Assembly: GCF_001294535.1 (NCBI RefSeq)
Contig: NZ_LGIC01000073.1
Coordinates: forward strand, 1-64,000
Reading direction: 5' to 3'
Origin: Cypionkella psychrotolerans
GTDB lineage: Bacteria > Pseudomonadota > Alphaproteobacteria > Rhodobacterales > Rhodobacteraceae
DNA: 64,000 nucleotides
Part shown: in pieces, positions 24,706 to 33,392 of the stretch
How the letters are laid out: each line of letters opens with the position of its first letter
How positions within the stretch are numbered: the first letter of the stretch is position 1
Position numbers and translations under genes: made by a program
The notes under the pieces: model-generated
Database searches by the model: none
What the model was told of the DNA's origin: nothing
The model's input: only the letters and a program-made list of their open reading frames with translations

Positions 24706-25749
24706 ATGAAAGCCGCAAGACTTTACGAATACGACCCCGCGATGAACGTCCAGTTGAAGATCGAAACCGTCAAAGCCCCCACCATCATGGGGCCGACAGA
24801 TGTGATCGTCAAAGTCGGGGCGGCGGGTCTGTGCCGCACCGATCTGCACATCATCGAAGGCGTGTGGAAAGACATCATGGATCAGGGCGGCAACCTTTTG
24901 CCCTACATCATGGGCCATGAAAACGCGGGCTGGGTCGAGGATGTCGGCTCGGGCGTCACCTCGGTCAAACCCGGCGATACGGTGATCTGCCACCCGCACC
25001 GCACCTGTGGCATTTGTCTCTCGTGTCGCTATGGCGATGACATGCACTGCGAACACAGCCTGTTTCCGGGGCTGGGTCTGGACGGCGGCTTTGCCGAATA
25101 TTTTCTGACCTCTGAGCGCAGCCTGATCAAACTGAACCCCAACATCACACCGCTGGATGTAGCCCCGATGGCCGATGCAGGCATCACCGCCTACCGCGCC
25201 GCCAAAAAAGCCGCCAAAGCCCTGCGCCCAGGTGCCTATTGCGTGATCGTCGGGGTAGGGGGCTTAGGCCACATCGCCCTGCAATGCCTGCACGAAATCT
25301 CGGGCTGCCGCATCATCGCGGTTGACCGTGAACCCGCCGCTCGGCAGCTGTGCAAAGACCTCGGCGCGGATTTCGTGCTGGATGGCGGCCCGAATATCAT
25401 CGAAGAGATCAAGCAAATCACCGGCGGCGGCGCGCAAGTGGTGATGGATTTCGTCGGCGAACTCGGCGTCGAAAACCTGTGCTGGAAAATGGTGCGCCCC
25501 GGTGGCGAGCTGATCATGATCGGCTACGGCGGCAAGATCGAAGTGCCCACCGCGCATCTGGTGATCAATGAGATCAACATCGGCGGCAGCCTTGTCGGCA
25601 ATTACACCGAACTGGTCGAGTTGATGGAGCTGAACGCAGACGGCAAGGTCAAGATGCACTATGCCGAATACAGTTTGGATAACATCAACCAAGCCCTCGA
25701 TGATTTCAAACACCGCCGCTTCGCGGGCCGTGGCGTGATCGTGCCGTAA
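24706..25749 (+). CDS. adh: Zinc-dependent NAD(P) alcohol dehydrogenase
   Basis: A 347-aa medium-chain dehydrogenase that should oxidise the alcohol made by the monooxygenase (for propane, 2-propanol to acetone). Catalytic zinc ligands are seen in GLCRTDLH and MGHENAGW. Structural-zinc cysteines lie in HRTCGICLSCRYGDDMHCEH. The Rossmann motif is GVGGLGHIALQ. It starts 35 bp after the chaperonin gene, in the same operon. Confidence 0.93.
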   Translation: MKAARLYEYDPAMNVQLKIETVKAPTIMGPTDVIVKVGAAGLCRTDLHIIEGVWKDIMDQGGNLLPYIMGHENAGWVEDVGSGVTSVKPGDTVICHPHRTCGICLSCRYGDDMHCEHSLFPGLGLDGGFAEYFLTSERSLIKLNPNITPLDVAPMADAGITAYRAAKKAAKALRPGAYCVIVGVGGLGHIALQCLHEISGCRIIAVDREPAARQLCKDLGADFVLDGGPNIIEEIKQITGGGAQVVMDFVGELGVENLCWKMVRPGGELIMIGYGGKIEVPTAHLVINEINIGGSLVGNYTELVELMELNADGKVKMHYAEYSLDNINQALDDFKHRRFAGRGVIVP

Positions 25750-25779
25750 GGCCAACCGCCGCCCAGCCGCAGCACATCC

Positions 25780-25811
25780 CAAGGCAGCGGTGGCAGATCG
25801 CGGCTGCCTTG
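25780..25811 (+). repeat. Hairpin after adh
   Basis: CAAGGCAGC (25780-25788) pairs with GCTGCCTTG (25803-25811), a 9-bp stem in the 214-bp gap between adh and the DUF1097 gene. There is no T-run. It may be a processing or partial termination site. Confidence 0.5.
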
Positions 25812-25963
25812 CGGTGGCGTGTTGCCGTCTGTCCCGCCGAAAGCGCGGTGGCCTGAACGAAACCGGGGAAGGGCAATCCTGCCTGCTGCTGGCATTTCCT
25901 CGGTTCCTGCAACGCCCAGCACCTAAGAAGAACAGCCAGAAATCTGGCAAGAGGGAGAGAGAA

Positions 25964-26479
25964 GTGGATATCATAACAGCATTGGCGGTCTCAATCGGCC
26001 TGTTGGGCGCGGTTGCGACCTATTTGTTCCTGACCATCGGCACCATCCAGATTTGGGTGGCCTTCATCGGTTGGGCAAGTTTTTACCATTGCGGCGGCGG
26101 TGTGGATGGCTTGCGCAAATCGGTCTGCGCCAATCTGTGGGGCGTGGTGATGGCTTACATCGCGCTGCTGTTGATCACCCAAGTCGACTCGGGCTTGCCG
26201 GGGGTGCTCTGGCCATCGCTGGTAGTCGGGATAACTGCGGGCATCCTGGTGATGGGGGCGAAAATCGAGGCGTTCAGCATCATCCCCGCCACAGTCTACG
26301 GCTATGCCTCAACCGCAGGTTACGGCTTGTTATCGGGGGCATCGTTGACCGCGCTGACGGCGGCCAATCCGCTGATCTGCGTCGCGGTTTCTCTGGTGAT
26401 TGGCGGTGTGTTCGGTTTGGTGTCCGAACGTTTCGCTGCTATGCTGAAACGGCCTGAGACTCGGGCCTCAGAAGTTTAA
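25964..26479 (+). CDS. DUF1097-family membrane protein
   Basis: A 171-aa integral membrane protein with five or six hydrophobic helices and the FYHCGGGVDGLRKS segment typical of the YcdZ/DUF1097 family, whose function is unknown. GTG 25964 is chosen because GAGGGAGAGAGAA lies just before it; the longer open frame reaches 25790. It follows the alcohol dehydrogenase by 214 bp on the same strand and precedes a strong hairpin, so it may be the last gene of the monooxygenase operon, possibly a transporter for substrate or product (inference). Confidence 0.82.
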   Translation: MDIITALAVSIGLLGAVATYLFLTIGTIQIWVAFIGWASFYHCGGGVDGLRKSVCANLWGVVMAYIALLLITQVDSGLPGVLWPSLVVGITAGILVMGAKIEAFSIIPATVYGYASTAGYGLLSGASLTALTAANPLICVAVSLVIGGVFGLVSERFAAMLKRPETRASEV

Positions 26480-26491
26480 CCCAGCACATGG

Positions 26492-26524
26492 GCGGGGCAG
26501 GTGGGTTTGACCGACCTGCCCCGC
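26492..26524 (+). terminator. Hairpin closing the monooxygenase operon
   Basis: GCGGGGCAGGT (26492-26502) and ACCTGCCCCGC (26514-26524) make a perfect 11-bp stem with an 11-nt loop, 12 bp after the DUF1097 stop. No U-tract follows, so it may be factor-dependent or only stabilise the 3' end. Confidence 0.6.
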
Positions 26525-26562
26525 CTGTTCGGCCTACGCGCAACTCTATGGAGAAACGCATC

Positions 26563-26964
26563 ATGTCAAATCTCATCCATGCGATGATCCGCGTTTTGGA
26601 CGAAGCGCGCTCTGTCTCGTTTTATGAACAAGCCTTCGGGCTGCATGTCGCGGATCGCTTGCCGTTTGACACCTTCACGCTGGTCTATCTCAGCAACCCC
26701 GAATCCGAATCCAATTTTGAACTTGAGCTGACCATCAATTCCGGGCGCACCGAGCCTTACAACATCGGTGATGGCTATGGCCATTTGGCGCTGTCGGTCG
26801 CCGATCTTGAGGCCGCGCATAGCCGTCTGACAGCCGCTGGACTCGCCCCCCGCAAGATCGTGGAATTTGCCCCGGCGGGTGAGGTGATTGCGAAATTCTT
26901 TTTCATTGCCGACCCGGATGGCTACCAGATTGAGGTGCTGCAGCGCGGGGGGCGCTACCGTTAG
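26563..26964 (+). CDS. VOC/glyoxalase-family protein
   Basis: A 133-aa protein of the glyoxalase I fold, with two beta-alpha-beta-beta-beta modules. Likely metal ligands are the His in MSNLIHAMIRV, Glu in NFELELTIN, His in YGHLALSV and Glu near the end (YQIEVLQ), the pattern of lactoylglutathione lyases. ATG 26563 follows GGAGAAACGC. It is separated from the upstream DUF1097 gene by a hairpin and followed by another, so it is probably a single-gene unit. Methylglyoxal removal is likely but not certain. Confidence 0.85.
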   Translation: MSNLIHAMIRVLDEARSVSFYEQAFGLHVADRLPFDTFTLVYLSNPESESNFELELTINSGRTEPYNIGDGYGHLALSVADLEAAHSRLTAAGLAPRKIVEFAPAGEVIAKFFFIADPDGYQIEVLQRGGRYR

Positions 26965-26994
26965 ACCGCAAACTGGCTCGGCTAAAAAGCCAAA

Positions 26995-27022
26995 CGGGCC
27001 GGACGCAGCTCCATCCGGCCCG
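26995..27022. terminator. Bidirectional terminator-like hairpin
   Basis: CGGGCCGGA (26995-27003) pairs with TCCGGCCCG (27014-27022), 10-nt loop. It lies between the VOC gene and the convergent DoxX gene. Confidence 0.6.
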
Positions 27023-27057
27023 CAGCAATTATAGGTATCGCAATCATAGATATCGCG

Positions 27058-27513
27058 TCAGATCTGGCGTCCAATCAGACGGTCCACCGAATACCGCCCC
27101 GCGCCGTTCAGCGCGAAAAACAACGTCACGCTGGCCCAGATGATCGAAAGCTCGGCGCCTTTATAGCCCTGATCTAGCTGGACCCAGTGGAACCACACCG
27201 TCACCAGCAGCACCACGGTTGTCGCCAAAGCTGCGGGACGCGCCAGCAAGCCCACAATCAACAGCAAACCACCAAAGAACTCGGTCGCAGCCAAAGCGGT
27301 GGCCCACAGCCAGCCCGGATAAAACCCGATGCTCTGCACCATCTCGACCGCGCCCAGCGGATCCTGGATTTTCGGCCAGCCGTGGATCACGAAAGCCACG
27401 CCGACCACGACGCGCAGCAGCGTCTCGGCCAAGGGCGCAAGCCGCGCGTAAACCGGCGCAAGCGCGGGGATCACATAGCCGGCATCGCCGCTGTTTTGAG
27501 TCGTATTAATCAT
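27058..27513 (-). CDS. DoxX-family membrane protein
   Basis: A 151-aa protein with four hydrophobic helices and the family pattern GVAFVIHGWPKIQDP (residues about 38-52). ATG 27513 follows AGGAGATATGAC. DoxX proteins are small inner-membrane proteins of poorly defined function, linked in some bacteria to redox stress or thiosulfate oxidation. It lies 81 bp downstream of a small exported-protein gene on the same strand. Confidence 0.88.
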   Translation of the reverse strand: MINTTQNSGDAGYVIPALAPVYARLAPLAETLLRVVVGVAFVIHGWPKIQDPLGAVEMVQSIGFYPGWLWATALAATEFFGGLLLIVGLLARPAALATTVVLLVTVWFHWVQLDQGYKGAELSIIWASVTLFFALNGAGRYSVDRLIGRQI

Positions 27514-27594
27514 GTCATATCTCCTAAAACCGCGCATCCGGCCTTTCCGGGGCTGCACTGAAATCGGTTTGGCCCCAAAGGACCAGCACAGCTT

Positions 27595-27912
27595 TCAGAC
27601 AGAGACTCGCGGCGGTTTCCAAGGCGCGACAGGTGAGGATTTCGGCTTGCCCAACGCCAACTCGGCCGAAACCGCAGCGCATCTACCATCCCGATCAACC
27701 GTCACATCGCCCAGCAAAATCGCATCGAAGCACTTCTTGCCAAGCGCATCGCCAGAGGTCTCGGCAGTCGCCCGCAGCGCAGGACCCATGCACATCTCAA
27801 CGCTTGAAAGCTTCAAACAATCGCTGCCAGAATGCTGCACCCCCGCCGTGGCAAGCATCGCCACAAGAGCGATGCCGACAAGCAGATGGATCAATCGCGG
27901 CAGCAAAGACAT
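27595..27912 (-). CDS. Small exported Cys-containing protein, unknown
   Basis: A 105-aa frame with an N-terminal hydrophobic helix (LLPRLIHLLVGIALVAMLATAGV) that looks like a signal peptide or anchor, and a mature part with four Cys (SGSDCLKLSSVEMCM, KKCFDAI, GRCAAVSA) that could form disulfides. No family recognised. The ribosome site is weak. It sits on the same strand between LtrA-like and DoxX genes, so coding is plausible but unproven. Confidence 0.5.
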   Translation of the reverse strand: MSLLPRLIHLLVGIALVAMLATAGVQHSGSDCLKLSSVEMCMGPALRATAETSGDALGKKCFDAILLGDVTVDRDGRCAAVSAELALGKPKSSPVAPWKPPRVSV

Positions 27913-28010
27913 ATAGGACTTTTCAGTTTGGACGATGCCAGCATAGCAGCGAAGCTTGCGGACAACCAGTGCTGGGCGGGTAAACACCGCTGGCGCAGGT
28001 GTTGCAGCGT

Positions 28011-29201
28011 TCAGGCCGCTTTGCCGCTGGCCGCTTTTCCATGCGCAAACCCGGCCAGCGCCAGCATCAACGCGAAGACACCAGCCCCCAGCCACAACCC
28101 GTTCAGATGCAGCATCAGGCAAAGCCCGCCACAAACCGCCGAGGCCAGTACCGCTTCCAAATAGCTGAGCGGCAGTTTTTGCGCCATGGTGCGATGGAAC
28201 AGCGCCAAACCCGCCAGAAAGATCGCAGGCCCTGCGGCAGCAATTAACGCCACCGGCGCGTGCACGGCCTCCGGCGGATGCGCCAGAATCATCTCGATGG
28301 CGACACCCATCACGATGGCACCACACGCCATCACGCCATGCGCATAGGCCAGCCCCGCCCGCGCCAGCTTTGTATGATCTGACGAATGCGCAAAGCCATG
28401 CTCACCCGCGTCAGAGAGATGCACGAAGTAAATCCACCACAGGCTGAGGATCAGCATAAACCCAAGCCCCGCCGCCGCGAGAACATCGGCGTGCAGCGGG
28501 TGTTCCACCAACAAACCGCCCAGCAGCAGAACGGATTCACCCAAGGCGATGATGAACACCTGCTGATTGCGCTCCAGCAGATGCAAGCCCCGCAAAGGCC
28601 AGCTTTGCATCGGCGTGGAGCCATGCTTTGGCAGCCAGAAACCATTATAGGGTGCGGCAAAATCCAGCAAAACCGCCACGATCCACAGCCAAACCCGCTG
28701 GTCTGGCAGCACAGCCCCCGCCACCCAGAACTGCCCGGAAATCACACTCCACGCGCAAAGCTGGGCATAGTTCTGCCCCATCCTTTGCCCCGGGAACACC
28801 AGCGCCATATAGCCCGCGCGGATCATAGCCATCGTAACATAGGCGCTTACGAACAGCCCCGACCGGCTGCCATAGGCCTCGGGTATCGCCACCGCCATCA
28901 GTAAGGCGCAGCCCATCAACACAGCCATCAGCATCCGTCCACTGGCATGATCGGGGTTCAGCCAGTTCGTCGCCCAAGCCGTGTAATTCCACGCCCACCA
29001 CACAGCGGCAAACAAAGTCAGCGCCTCCAAAGCGCCCATCCAACTTTCGTGCGCCAGCAGGAAATGCGACAGTTGGATGATCGAAAACACATAAACCAGA
29101 TCGAAAAACACACCCATATTGGTCACGCGCGGGCTGTCCTGCGGTCCTAGTTTGCGCAGGGCGCTGGTGGGGATGAAACGGTCGATCAAAGAAGCCGCCA
29201 T
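28011..29201 (-). CDS. Low-temperature-requirement A (LtrA) family membrane protein
   Basis: A 396-aa polytopic membrane protein with about ten helices. The N-terminal segment VTNMGVFFDLVYVFSIIQLSHFLL and the internal FIIALGESVLLLGG are family hallmarks. The function of LtrA proteins is not defined. It is transcribed leftward from near 29201, apparently as its own unit, with an A/T-rich region (29222-29260) upstream. Confidence 0.88.
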   Translation of the reverse strand: MAASLIDRFIPTSALRKLGPQDSPRVTNMGVFFDLVYVFSIIQLSHFLLAHESWMGALEALTLFAAVWWAWNYTAWATNWLNPDHASGRMLMAVLMGCALLMAVAIPEAYGSRSGLFVSAYVTMAMIRAGYMALVFPGQRMGQNYAQLCAWSVISGQFWVAGAVLPDQRVWLWIVAVLLDFAAPYNGFWLPKHGSTPMQSWPLRGLHLLERNQQVFIIALGESVLLLGGLLVEHPLHADVLAAAGLGFMLILSLWWIYFVHLSDAGEHGFAHSSDHTKLARAGLAYAHGVMACGAIVMGVAIEMILAHPPEAVHAPVALIAAAGPAIFLAGLALFHRTMAQKLPLSYLEAVLASAVCGGLCLMLHLNGLWLGAGVFALMLALAGFAHGKAASGKAA

Positions 29202-29343
29202 GTTTGCCCCTTATGCTCTGTCACTGATTTTAAAATATATTCAGGATATTTGACGCCGCTGCAACAAAAGCTGCGCTCGCTTTGTCGTGCAGAGCAGGCT
29301 CACTTTAAGCGCCTCAAGGCGGCAGGGCAGGGTGCATAAAAAA

Positions 29344-29366
29344 ATCGGCCCGTGCTGCGGGCCGAT
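29344..29366. terminator. Rho-independent terminator of the Liv-type binding-protein gene
   Basis: ATCGGCCCG-TGCTG-CGGGCCGAT (29344-29366). On the minus strand it is followed by a run of seven T (plus strand A-run 29338-29344), a strong terminator for the leftward gene ending at 29420. On the plus strand a CTGTTTTT tail follows, so it may work both ways. Confidence 0.85.
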
Positions 29367-29419
29367 CTGTTTTTCTGATGTTTTCCAACTACGGCACGGC
29401 AACCGGCCGCGCCAAGCCG

Positions 29420-30664
29420 TTACTTCACCTCGGCCTTGACCTTATCGACATCCGCCGTGGTCATCTCGCCAATCGTGGTGACTTTGCCATCCACGATCTG
29501 CCACAGCCGGAACGGCCCCGAGATATCGCCGTATTGGTCGAAATTCACCGGGCCAATCACGCCTTCATAGCGGATCGCCTTGCCGTCTTTGATCAGCGCC
29601 AGCGCCTTGGTGAATTCTTCCTTACCTGCATGGATCACCTCACCCGCCGGATCGACCGCCTTGCGCAAAGCCTCGGGCAGTTTTGCCGCATCCGGCCCGC
29701 CCGCGATGGCGATGGCCAGACCCACCAAAGCGCCCGCATCATAGGAACGGTCAGCCGCAGGGGCTGCCGGGTCCAGCCCCGAGAACGCATTGTAGTTGGC
29801 ATTGAAATACTCGGTCGAGGCCGAAGCCACACTGCCGGATGAGGTGCCATAAGCGTTGCCCAGGTATTCCTTGCCGACAGCGGCCACGAAATCATCCGAG
29901 TTCATGCCATCATTCAGTAGGAATTTCTGCACGCCACCTTGGCTGATCCATGTCCGCGCGATGGTGGCCCCATCAACCGGATCCGAGATCAGATACAACG
30001 CATCCGGCTCGCCCGCCAAAGCGGCGGTGACTTCTGACGCATAGCTGGATTGCTTGGCGTTGTAAGGCGTGACCGAAACCACCGTGCCCCCCAAAGCCGT
30101 GTAAGGGGCGGTAAATTCCTTCACCAGATTGACGCCGAAGTCGTTGTTCTGATGGATGATCACGATTTTCTTCATGCCCTGATCCATCGCGAACTTCGCC
30201 GCTGCCACGCCTTGCAGCGCGTCCGAAGTGATGGTGCGGAAGAACACCCCATTGGTTTTGCCATCTTTGCCCAACTCGGTCAGTGTCGGTGAGGACGAGG
30301 CGGGCGAAACTTGCAGCACCTTCGCGGGCCCGGTCACCGAAGTCAGGATCGGGATCGACATCGGGCTGATGATGCCGCCAATAATCGCAGGCACCTTGGC
30401 CACCTGCACCAGTTGCGTCGCCGCATCGACCGCCAAATTCGCCTGCGTCTGGCTATCGCGTGTGTCGGTTTTCAGCGTGCAGCCCGCAACGCCCCCGGCA
30501 TCGTTCAGATCGCGAAACGCCATCTCAACCGATTTTGCCCCAGCCTGACCATAGGCCCCGGCCTCGCCGGTCAGTTCAAGCACCAGCCCGACGGTGATAT
30601 CGCAGGCCTGCGCACCAAGTGGCATCAGGGCCAAAGCGGCGCTGGCTAAAAGTAACTTTCTCAT
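29420..30664 (-). CDS. Branched-chain-amino-acid-type ABC binding protein
   Basis: A 414-aa periplasmic binding protein (Peripla_BP_6, LivJ/LivK type) with a Sec signal peptide (MRKLLLASAALALMPLGAQA, then CDITVGLVLELTG). It captures the substrate for a livGFHM-type importer, probably the one encoded at 33.4-36.7 kb. The real ligand may not be a branched-chain amino acid; neighbours suggest an unusual nitrogen compound. It is followed by a strong terminator and preceded by the aldo/keto reductase gene with a 72-bp gap. Confidence 0.92.
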   Translation of the reverse strand: MRKLLLASAALALMPLGAQACDITVGLVLELTGEAGAYGQAGAKSVEMAFRDLNDAGGVAGCTLKTDTRDSQTQANLAVDAATQLVQVAKVPAIIGGIISPMSIPILTSVTGPAKVLQVSPASSSPTLTELGKDGKTNGVFFRTITSDALQGVAAAKFAMDQGMKKIVIIHQNNDFGVNLVKEFTAPYTALGGTVVSVTPYNAKQSSYASEVTAALAGEPDALYLISDPVDGATIARTWISQGGVQKFLLNDGMNSDDFVAAVGKEYLGNAYGTSSGSVASASTEYFNANYNAFSGLDPAAPAADRSYDAGALVGLAIAIAGGPDAAKLPEALRKAVDPAGEVIHAGKEEFTKALALIKDGKAIRYEGVIGPVNFDQYGDISGPFRLWQIVDGKVTTIGEMTTADVDKVKAEVK

Positions 30665-30736
30665 GTTGTCCTCATCTGTTGAATTGGCCTTTTGTTATCC
30701 GCGCAGGAACAGGCAACTCTGCGCGCCAGCGCCCGG

Positions 30737-31789
30737 TCAGGACGCCTTATTCAGATTGTATTTGATGATCTGGCCGTGCCTCCCCTGACGGTCACGCTCC
30801 AAAGTATAGGTGTCGCCTTCGGGGACATGGCCCTGCGCCAGCACTGCTGCGATTTCCGCGCGGTCTTGCGCTGTCAAAGCCAACCCCGCCACCTTCAAAT
30901 TCTGCGCCAGATGGCTGCGATTGCGCGCCCCCACAATCACCGCCGCGACGGCTGGCCGATCCAGCATCGCAGCGCTGGCGACGGTGGCGATATCGGTGTC
31001 ATGCCGATCCGCGATCCCCCGCAAGCAGCGCAGCAAGGCCTGAAACAACTCCCAGCCGCCAAAATCGTCGATGATCAGCTTGTATTTGGTCAGCGAGCGG
31101 TTTTCCAATGGATGCTCTGGCTCGGCCACACCCAGCCAGCGATCCCCCAAGAACCCGCCCGCCACGGTGCCATAGCAGAAAATCCACATGCCATTTGCGC
31201 TGGACGCCTTGGCCATCAACCGCTCCGCCCGCGTATCCAGCAGCGAATACTGCACCTGCATCGACAACAAAGGCACCCCGGCCTCGATAATCTCCAGCGT
31301 GCGGGCGGTGTCGAAATTGGTGCCGCCGATCTGGTCAACCTTTCCTTCCAGCCGCATCTCATTCAGCCAACCCACGGCCTCCAGATACCGCGGCACCGCG
31401 TAGTCCCACCAATGGAACTGCACCAGATCCAACCGCTCCATCCGCAGCCGTGACAGCGATGTTTCCACGCTGCGCCGGATGCTGGCACGATCCACCACTG
31501 CCAAAGCCGCCAAATCCGGCACCAGTTTGGTATGCACCTTGATCCGAGCCAAAGCCTCGGCCCCGCGCTGACTGCCATAAGCGGTGCGGAACGCGCCGAT
31601 CAATTCCTCAACACCCGTGTAGATATCCGCGCAGTCGAAACTGGTAATCCCGGCATCGGCGAAGGCGATCATATCGTCAACCTGCTGCGCCGCATCGACT
31701 GGGCCATGCCCGCCTGCCAACTGCCAACCACCGCGGATCACCCGTGACGTGGTATAGCCGGGACGCAATTCTAGGGTTGGAACGCTCAT
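30737..31789 (-). CDS. Aldo/keto reductase family oxidoreductase
   Basis: A 350-aa TIM-barrel NADPH-dependent reductase. The catalytic tetrad pattern appears as Asp/Tyr in FDCADIYTGVEELIG, a Lys in IKVHTKLVPD and His in LVQFHWWDYAVP. It is close to AKRs annotated as L-fucose/D-arabinose dehydrogenase-like. The gene overlaps the TIGR04076 gene start region (ATG overlap at 31786-31789) and is in one leftward unit with DUF3830 and GntR genes. Substrate unknown. Confidence 0.88.
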   Translation of the reverse strand: MSVPTLELRPGYTTSRVIRGGWQLAGGHGPVDAAQQVDDMIAFADAGITSFDCADIYTGVEELIGAFRTAYGSQRGAEALARIKVHTKLVPDLAALAVVDRASIRRSVETSLSRLRMERLDLVQFHWWDYAVPRYLEAVGWLNEMRLEGKVDQIGGTNFDTARTLEIIEAGVPLLSMQVQYSLLDTRAERLMAKASSANGMWIFCYGTVAGGFLGDRWLGVAEPEHPLENRSLTKYKLIIDDFGGWELFQALLRCLRGIADRHDTDIATVASAAMLDRPAVAAVIVGARNRSHLAQNLKVAGLALTAQDRAEIAAVLAQGHVPEGDTYTLERDRQGRHGQIIKYNLNKAS

Positions 31790-32130
31790 GCTTCAGGCTC
31801 CTTTGGCAGTGGAACGGCGGTGGTATCAGCGTGCGAGAACCGCCGCTTGCCCAACCGGGTGATGCGCAGCCGCGACGGGCAATGCGGATCGGGGCAGGCG
31901 ACTTCGGCATCAGAGGTCATCCAGTCATGCGGATGCGTCACCCGCTGTTTGGCGGGCAACAAAGGCAGGATCGACGACAAAGAATAGATCGAGAAACTTT
32001 GCCCCGGCGGCATGTGCAACTGCTCACCCCGCAACTCAAACCAATCGCCGACGGTGCCGCAGTAAATCTTCGCCCCCTCAGGAGCCACCAATTCCACCCG
32101 CAGATCGTAAAGCTCAAACTCATCCATCAT
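31786..32130 (-). CDS. TIGR04076-family protein
   Basis: A 114-aa protein matching the TIGR04076 pattern: YDLRVELV at the start, VGDWFELRGEQL in the middle, LLPAKQR and a closing ACPDPHCPSR. The Cys and His residues at the C-terminus suggest metal binding. Function unknown in any organism that I know of. Its ends overlap both neighbours by 4 bases, so it is translationally coupled. Confidence 0.82.
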   Translation of the reverse strand: MMDEFELYDLRVELVAPEGAKIYCGTVGDWFELRGEQLHMPPGQSFSIYSLSSILPLLPAKQRVTHPHDWMTSDAEVACPDPHCPSRLRITRLGKRRFSHADTTAVPLPKEPEA

Positions 32131-32597
32131 GCGACCCTTTCAAACGTGATCTCACAAGCGCCCGCGCGGCGTATCTTCCCGCAAGCCTCGGCCAACGCCG
32201 CGCGATCTTCGGGCCGCACCTGTGCCACAACCGACCCGGCCAGCCAGCCAATCGGAAACAGCATCCGAGCGCCGGGGCCATAAAACAGCCCGATGTCAAA
32301 GATCGGATCAGGATTGCCCCCCCACATCCGCGCCGGCACATAGGCCAGCACAATATCGCCCGGTTGCGGATGCAAAGTGGCGTTTTCCGGGGGCAGGGCA
32401 GGTTCTTCCCCCAGATGCGCCGCAGGGATCGGGCAGGAAATTTCCGGCCCGGTCCACATCGCATGAATTCCCGGCACCACGCGCGGGGTTTCCAGATAGC
32501 GCCACAGGAAAGCCGCGTTGACCGGAGCTTTCTCGGGGCTCAACACCGCCAAAATATCCATACCCGAGGCTGCGTGGCTGATGCGAATAGAATTCAT
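32127..32597 (-). CDS. DUF3830-family protein
   Basis: A 156-aa protein of the cyclophilin-like DUF3830 family, with segments VNAAFLWRYLETP and GDIVLAYVPARMWGG. Such genes usually travel with amino-acid or amidohydrolase catabolic genes and Liv-type importers; the biochemical role is unknown. It overlaps the GntR gene stop and the TIGR04076 start by 4 bases each. Confidence 0.82.
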   Translation of the reverse strand: MNSIRISHAASGMDILAVLSPEKAPVNAAFLWRYLETPRVVPGIHAMWTGPEISCPIPAAHLGEEPALPPENATLHPQPGDIVLAYVPARMWGGNPDPIFDIGLFYGPGARMLFPIGWLAGSVVAQVRPEDRAALAEACGKIRRAGACEITFERVA

Positions 32598-33319
32598 GCG
32601 GCGATCTCCTTCGACAAAAGTTTCTTGCGCAAAAACGCAAAGGGGCGGCTGATATCGGCGACCAAAGCCTCCCGCGCGGCCTGCGCTTTGCCCGCCGCCA
32701 AGGCCTCAATCATGCTCAAATGAAAATGCGCCGAGTCCGACTCTCCCGCTTCCGAAAACGCGAAAATCGCCGCCCGCGTGCAGGGCCCCGATTGCAGCCA
32801 CAAGCTTTCGATCATCGGGATCAGCACGGGCGAGCCGCAGGCATTGTAAATCTCAAAGTGAAACGCCTGATTGAGGGCCGCTTCCTGATCCACAGTCGCC
32901 GGATCGCCATCCAGCCGTAGCACCTGCCACTCCGCCATATAGCCGCGCAAGGTGGCAACAATCGCCGGGGTCATCCGGGGCGCGGCCAAAGCAATCGCCT
33001 CGCCCTCAATCAAAATCCGCGTGCGCAGCAGATCGTCAATCCGCTCCAAAGTCATCGGCGGCACCCGGATCGAGCGGTTCGGCAGCGCCTCTAGCGCGCG
33101 TTCGCTGATCAGACGCCCCAAAGCATCGCGCACAGGCATGGTCGAAGTCATCAGCGCATCCGACAACTGCCGGATCGTCACCACTTGCCCCGGCGCAAAC
33201 AGTCCACTGATCAGGGCGCGACGCAACTCGGTATAAACCCGATCCTGCACACTCTCTCGCCCCACTGGGGCCAGTGTCAAACCTGTTTCAGCAACCGCCA
33301 TCTGAACCTCACGAATCAT
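32594..33319 (-). CDS. GntR-family regulator (FCD domain)
   Basis: A 241-aa regulator with an N-terminal winged HTH (about residues 23-85; QLSDALMTSTMPVRDALGRL) and a C-terminal helical FCD ligand domain with conserved His residues (FHFEIYNACGS and HFHLSMIEAL). It is divergent from livG across a 73-bp region with TGATCA-type repeats and is the likely local repressor of both operons. ATG 33319 or the internal ATG 33301 may be the start. Confidence 0.9.
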   Translation of the reverse strand: MIREVQMAVAETGLTLAPVGRESVQDRVYTELRRALISGLFAPGQVVTIRQLSDALMTSTMPVRDALGRLISERALEALPNRSIRVPPMTLERIDDLLRTRILIEGEAIALAAPRMTPAIVATLRGYMAEWQVLRLDGDPATVDQEAALNQAFHFEIYNACGSPVLIPMIESLWLQSGPCTRAAIFAFSEAGESDSAHFHLSMIEALAAGKAQAAREALVADISRPFAFLRKKLLSKEIAA

Positions 33320-33346
33320 CTTGCTAGATCAAATTAGACGCTCATA

Positions 33347-33373
33347 CTGTGATCAAATCAAGTGTGATCACAG
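33347..33373. promoter_or_regulatory. Operator-like CTGTGATC/GATCACAG repeat
   Basis: Arms CTGTGATC (33347-33354) and GATCACAG (33366-33373) with an 11-nt spacer. TGTGATCA also repeats directly with 15-bp spacing. It lies between the divergent GntR and livG genes and is a candidate GntR site. Confidence 0.65.
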
Positions 33374-33392
33374 ATCAAACATCAAGGTGACC

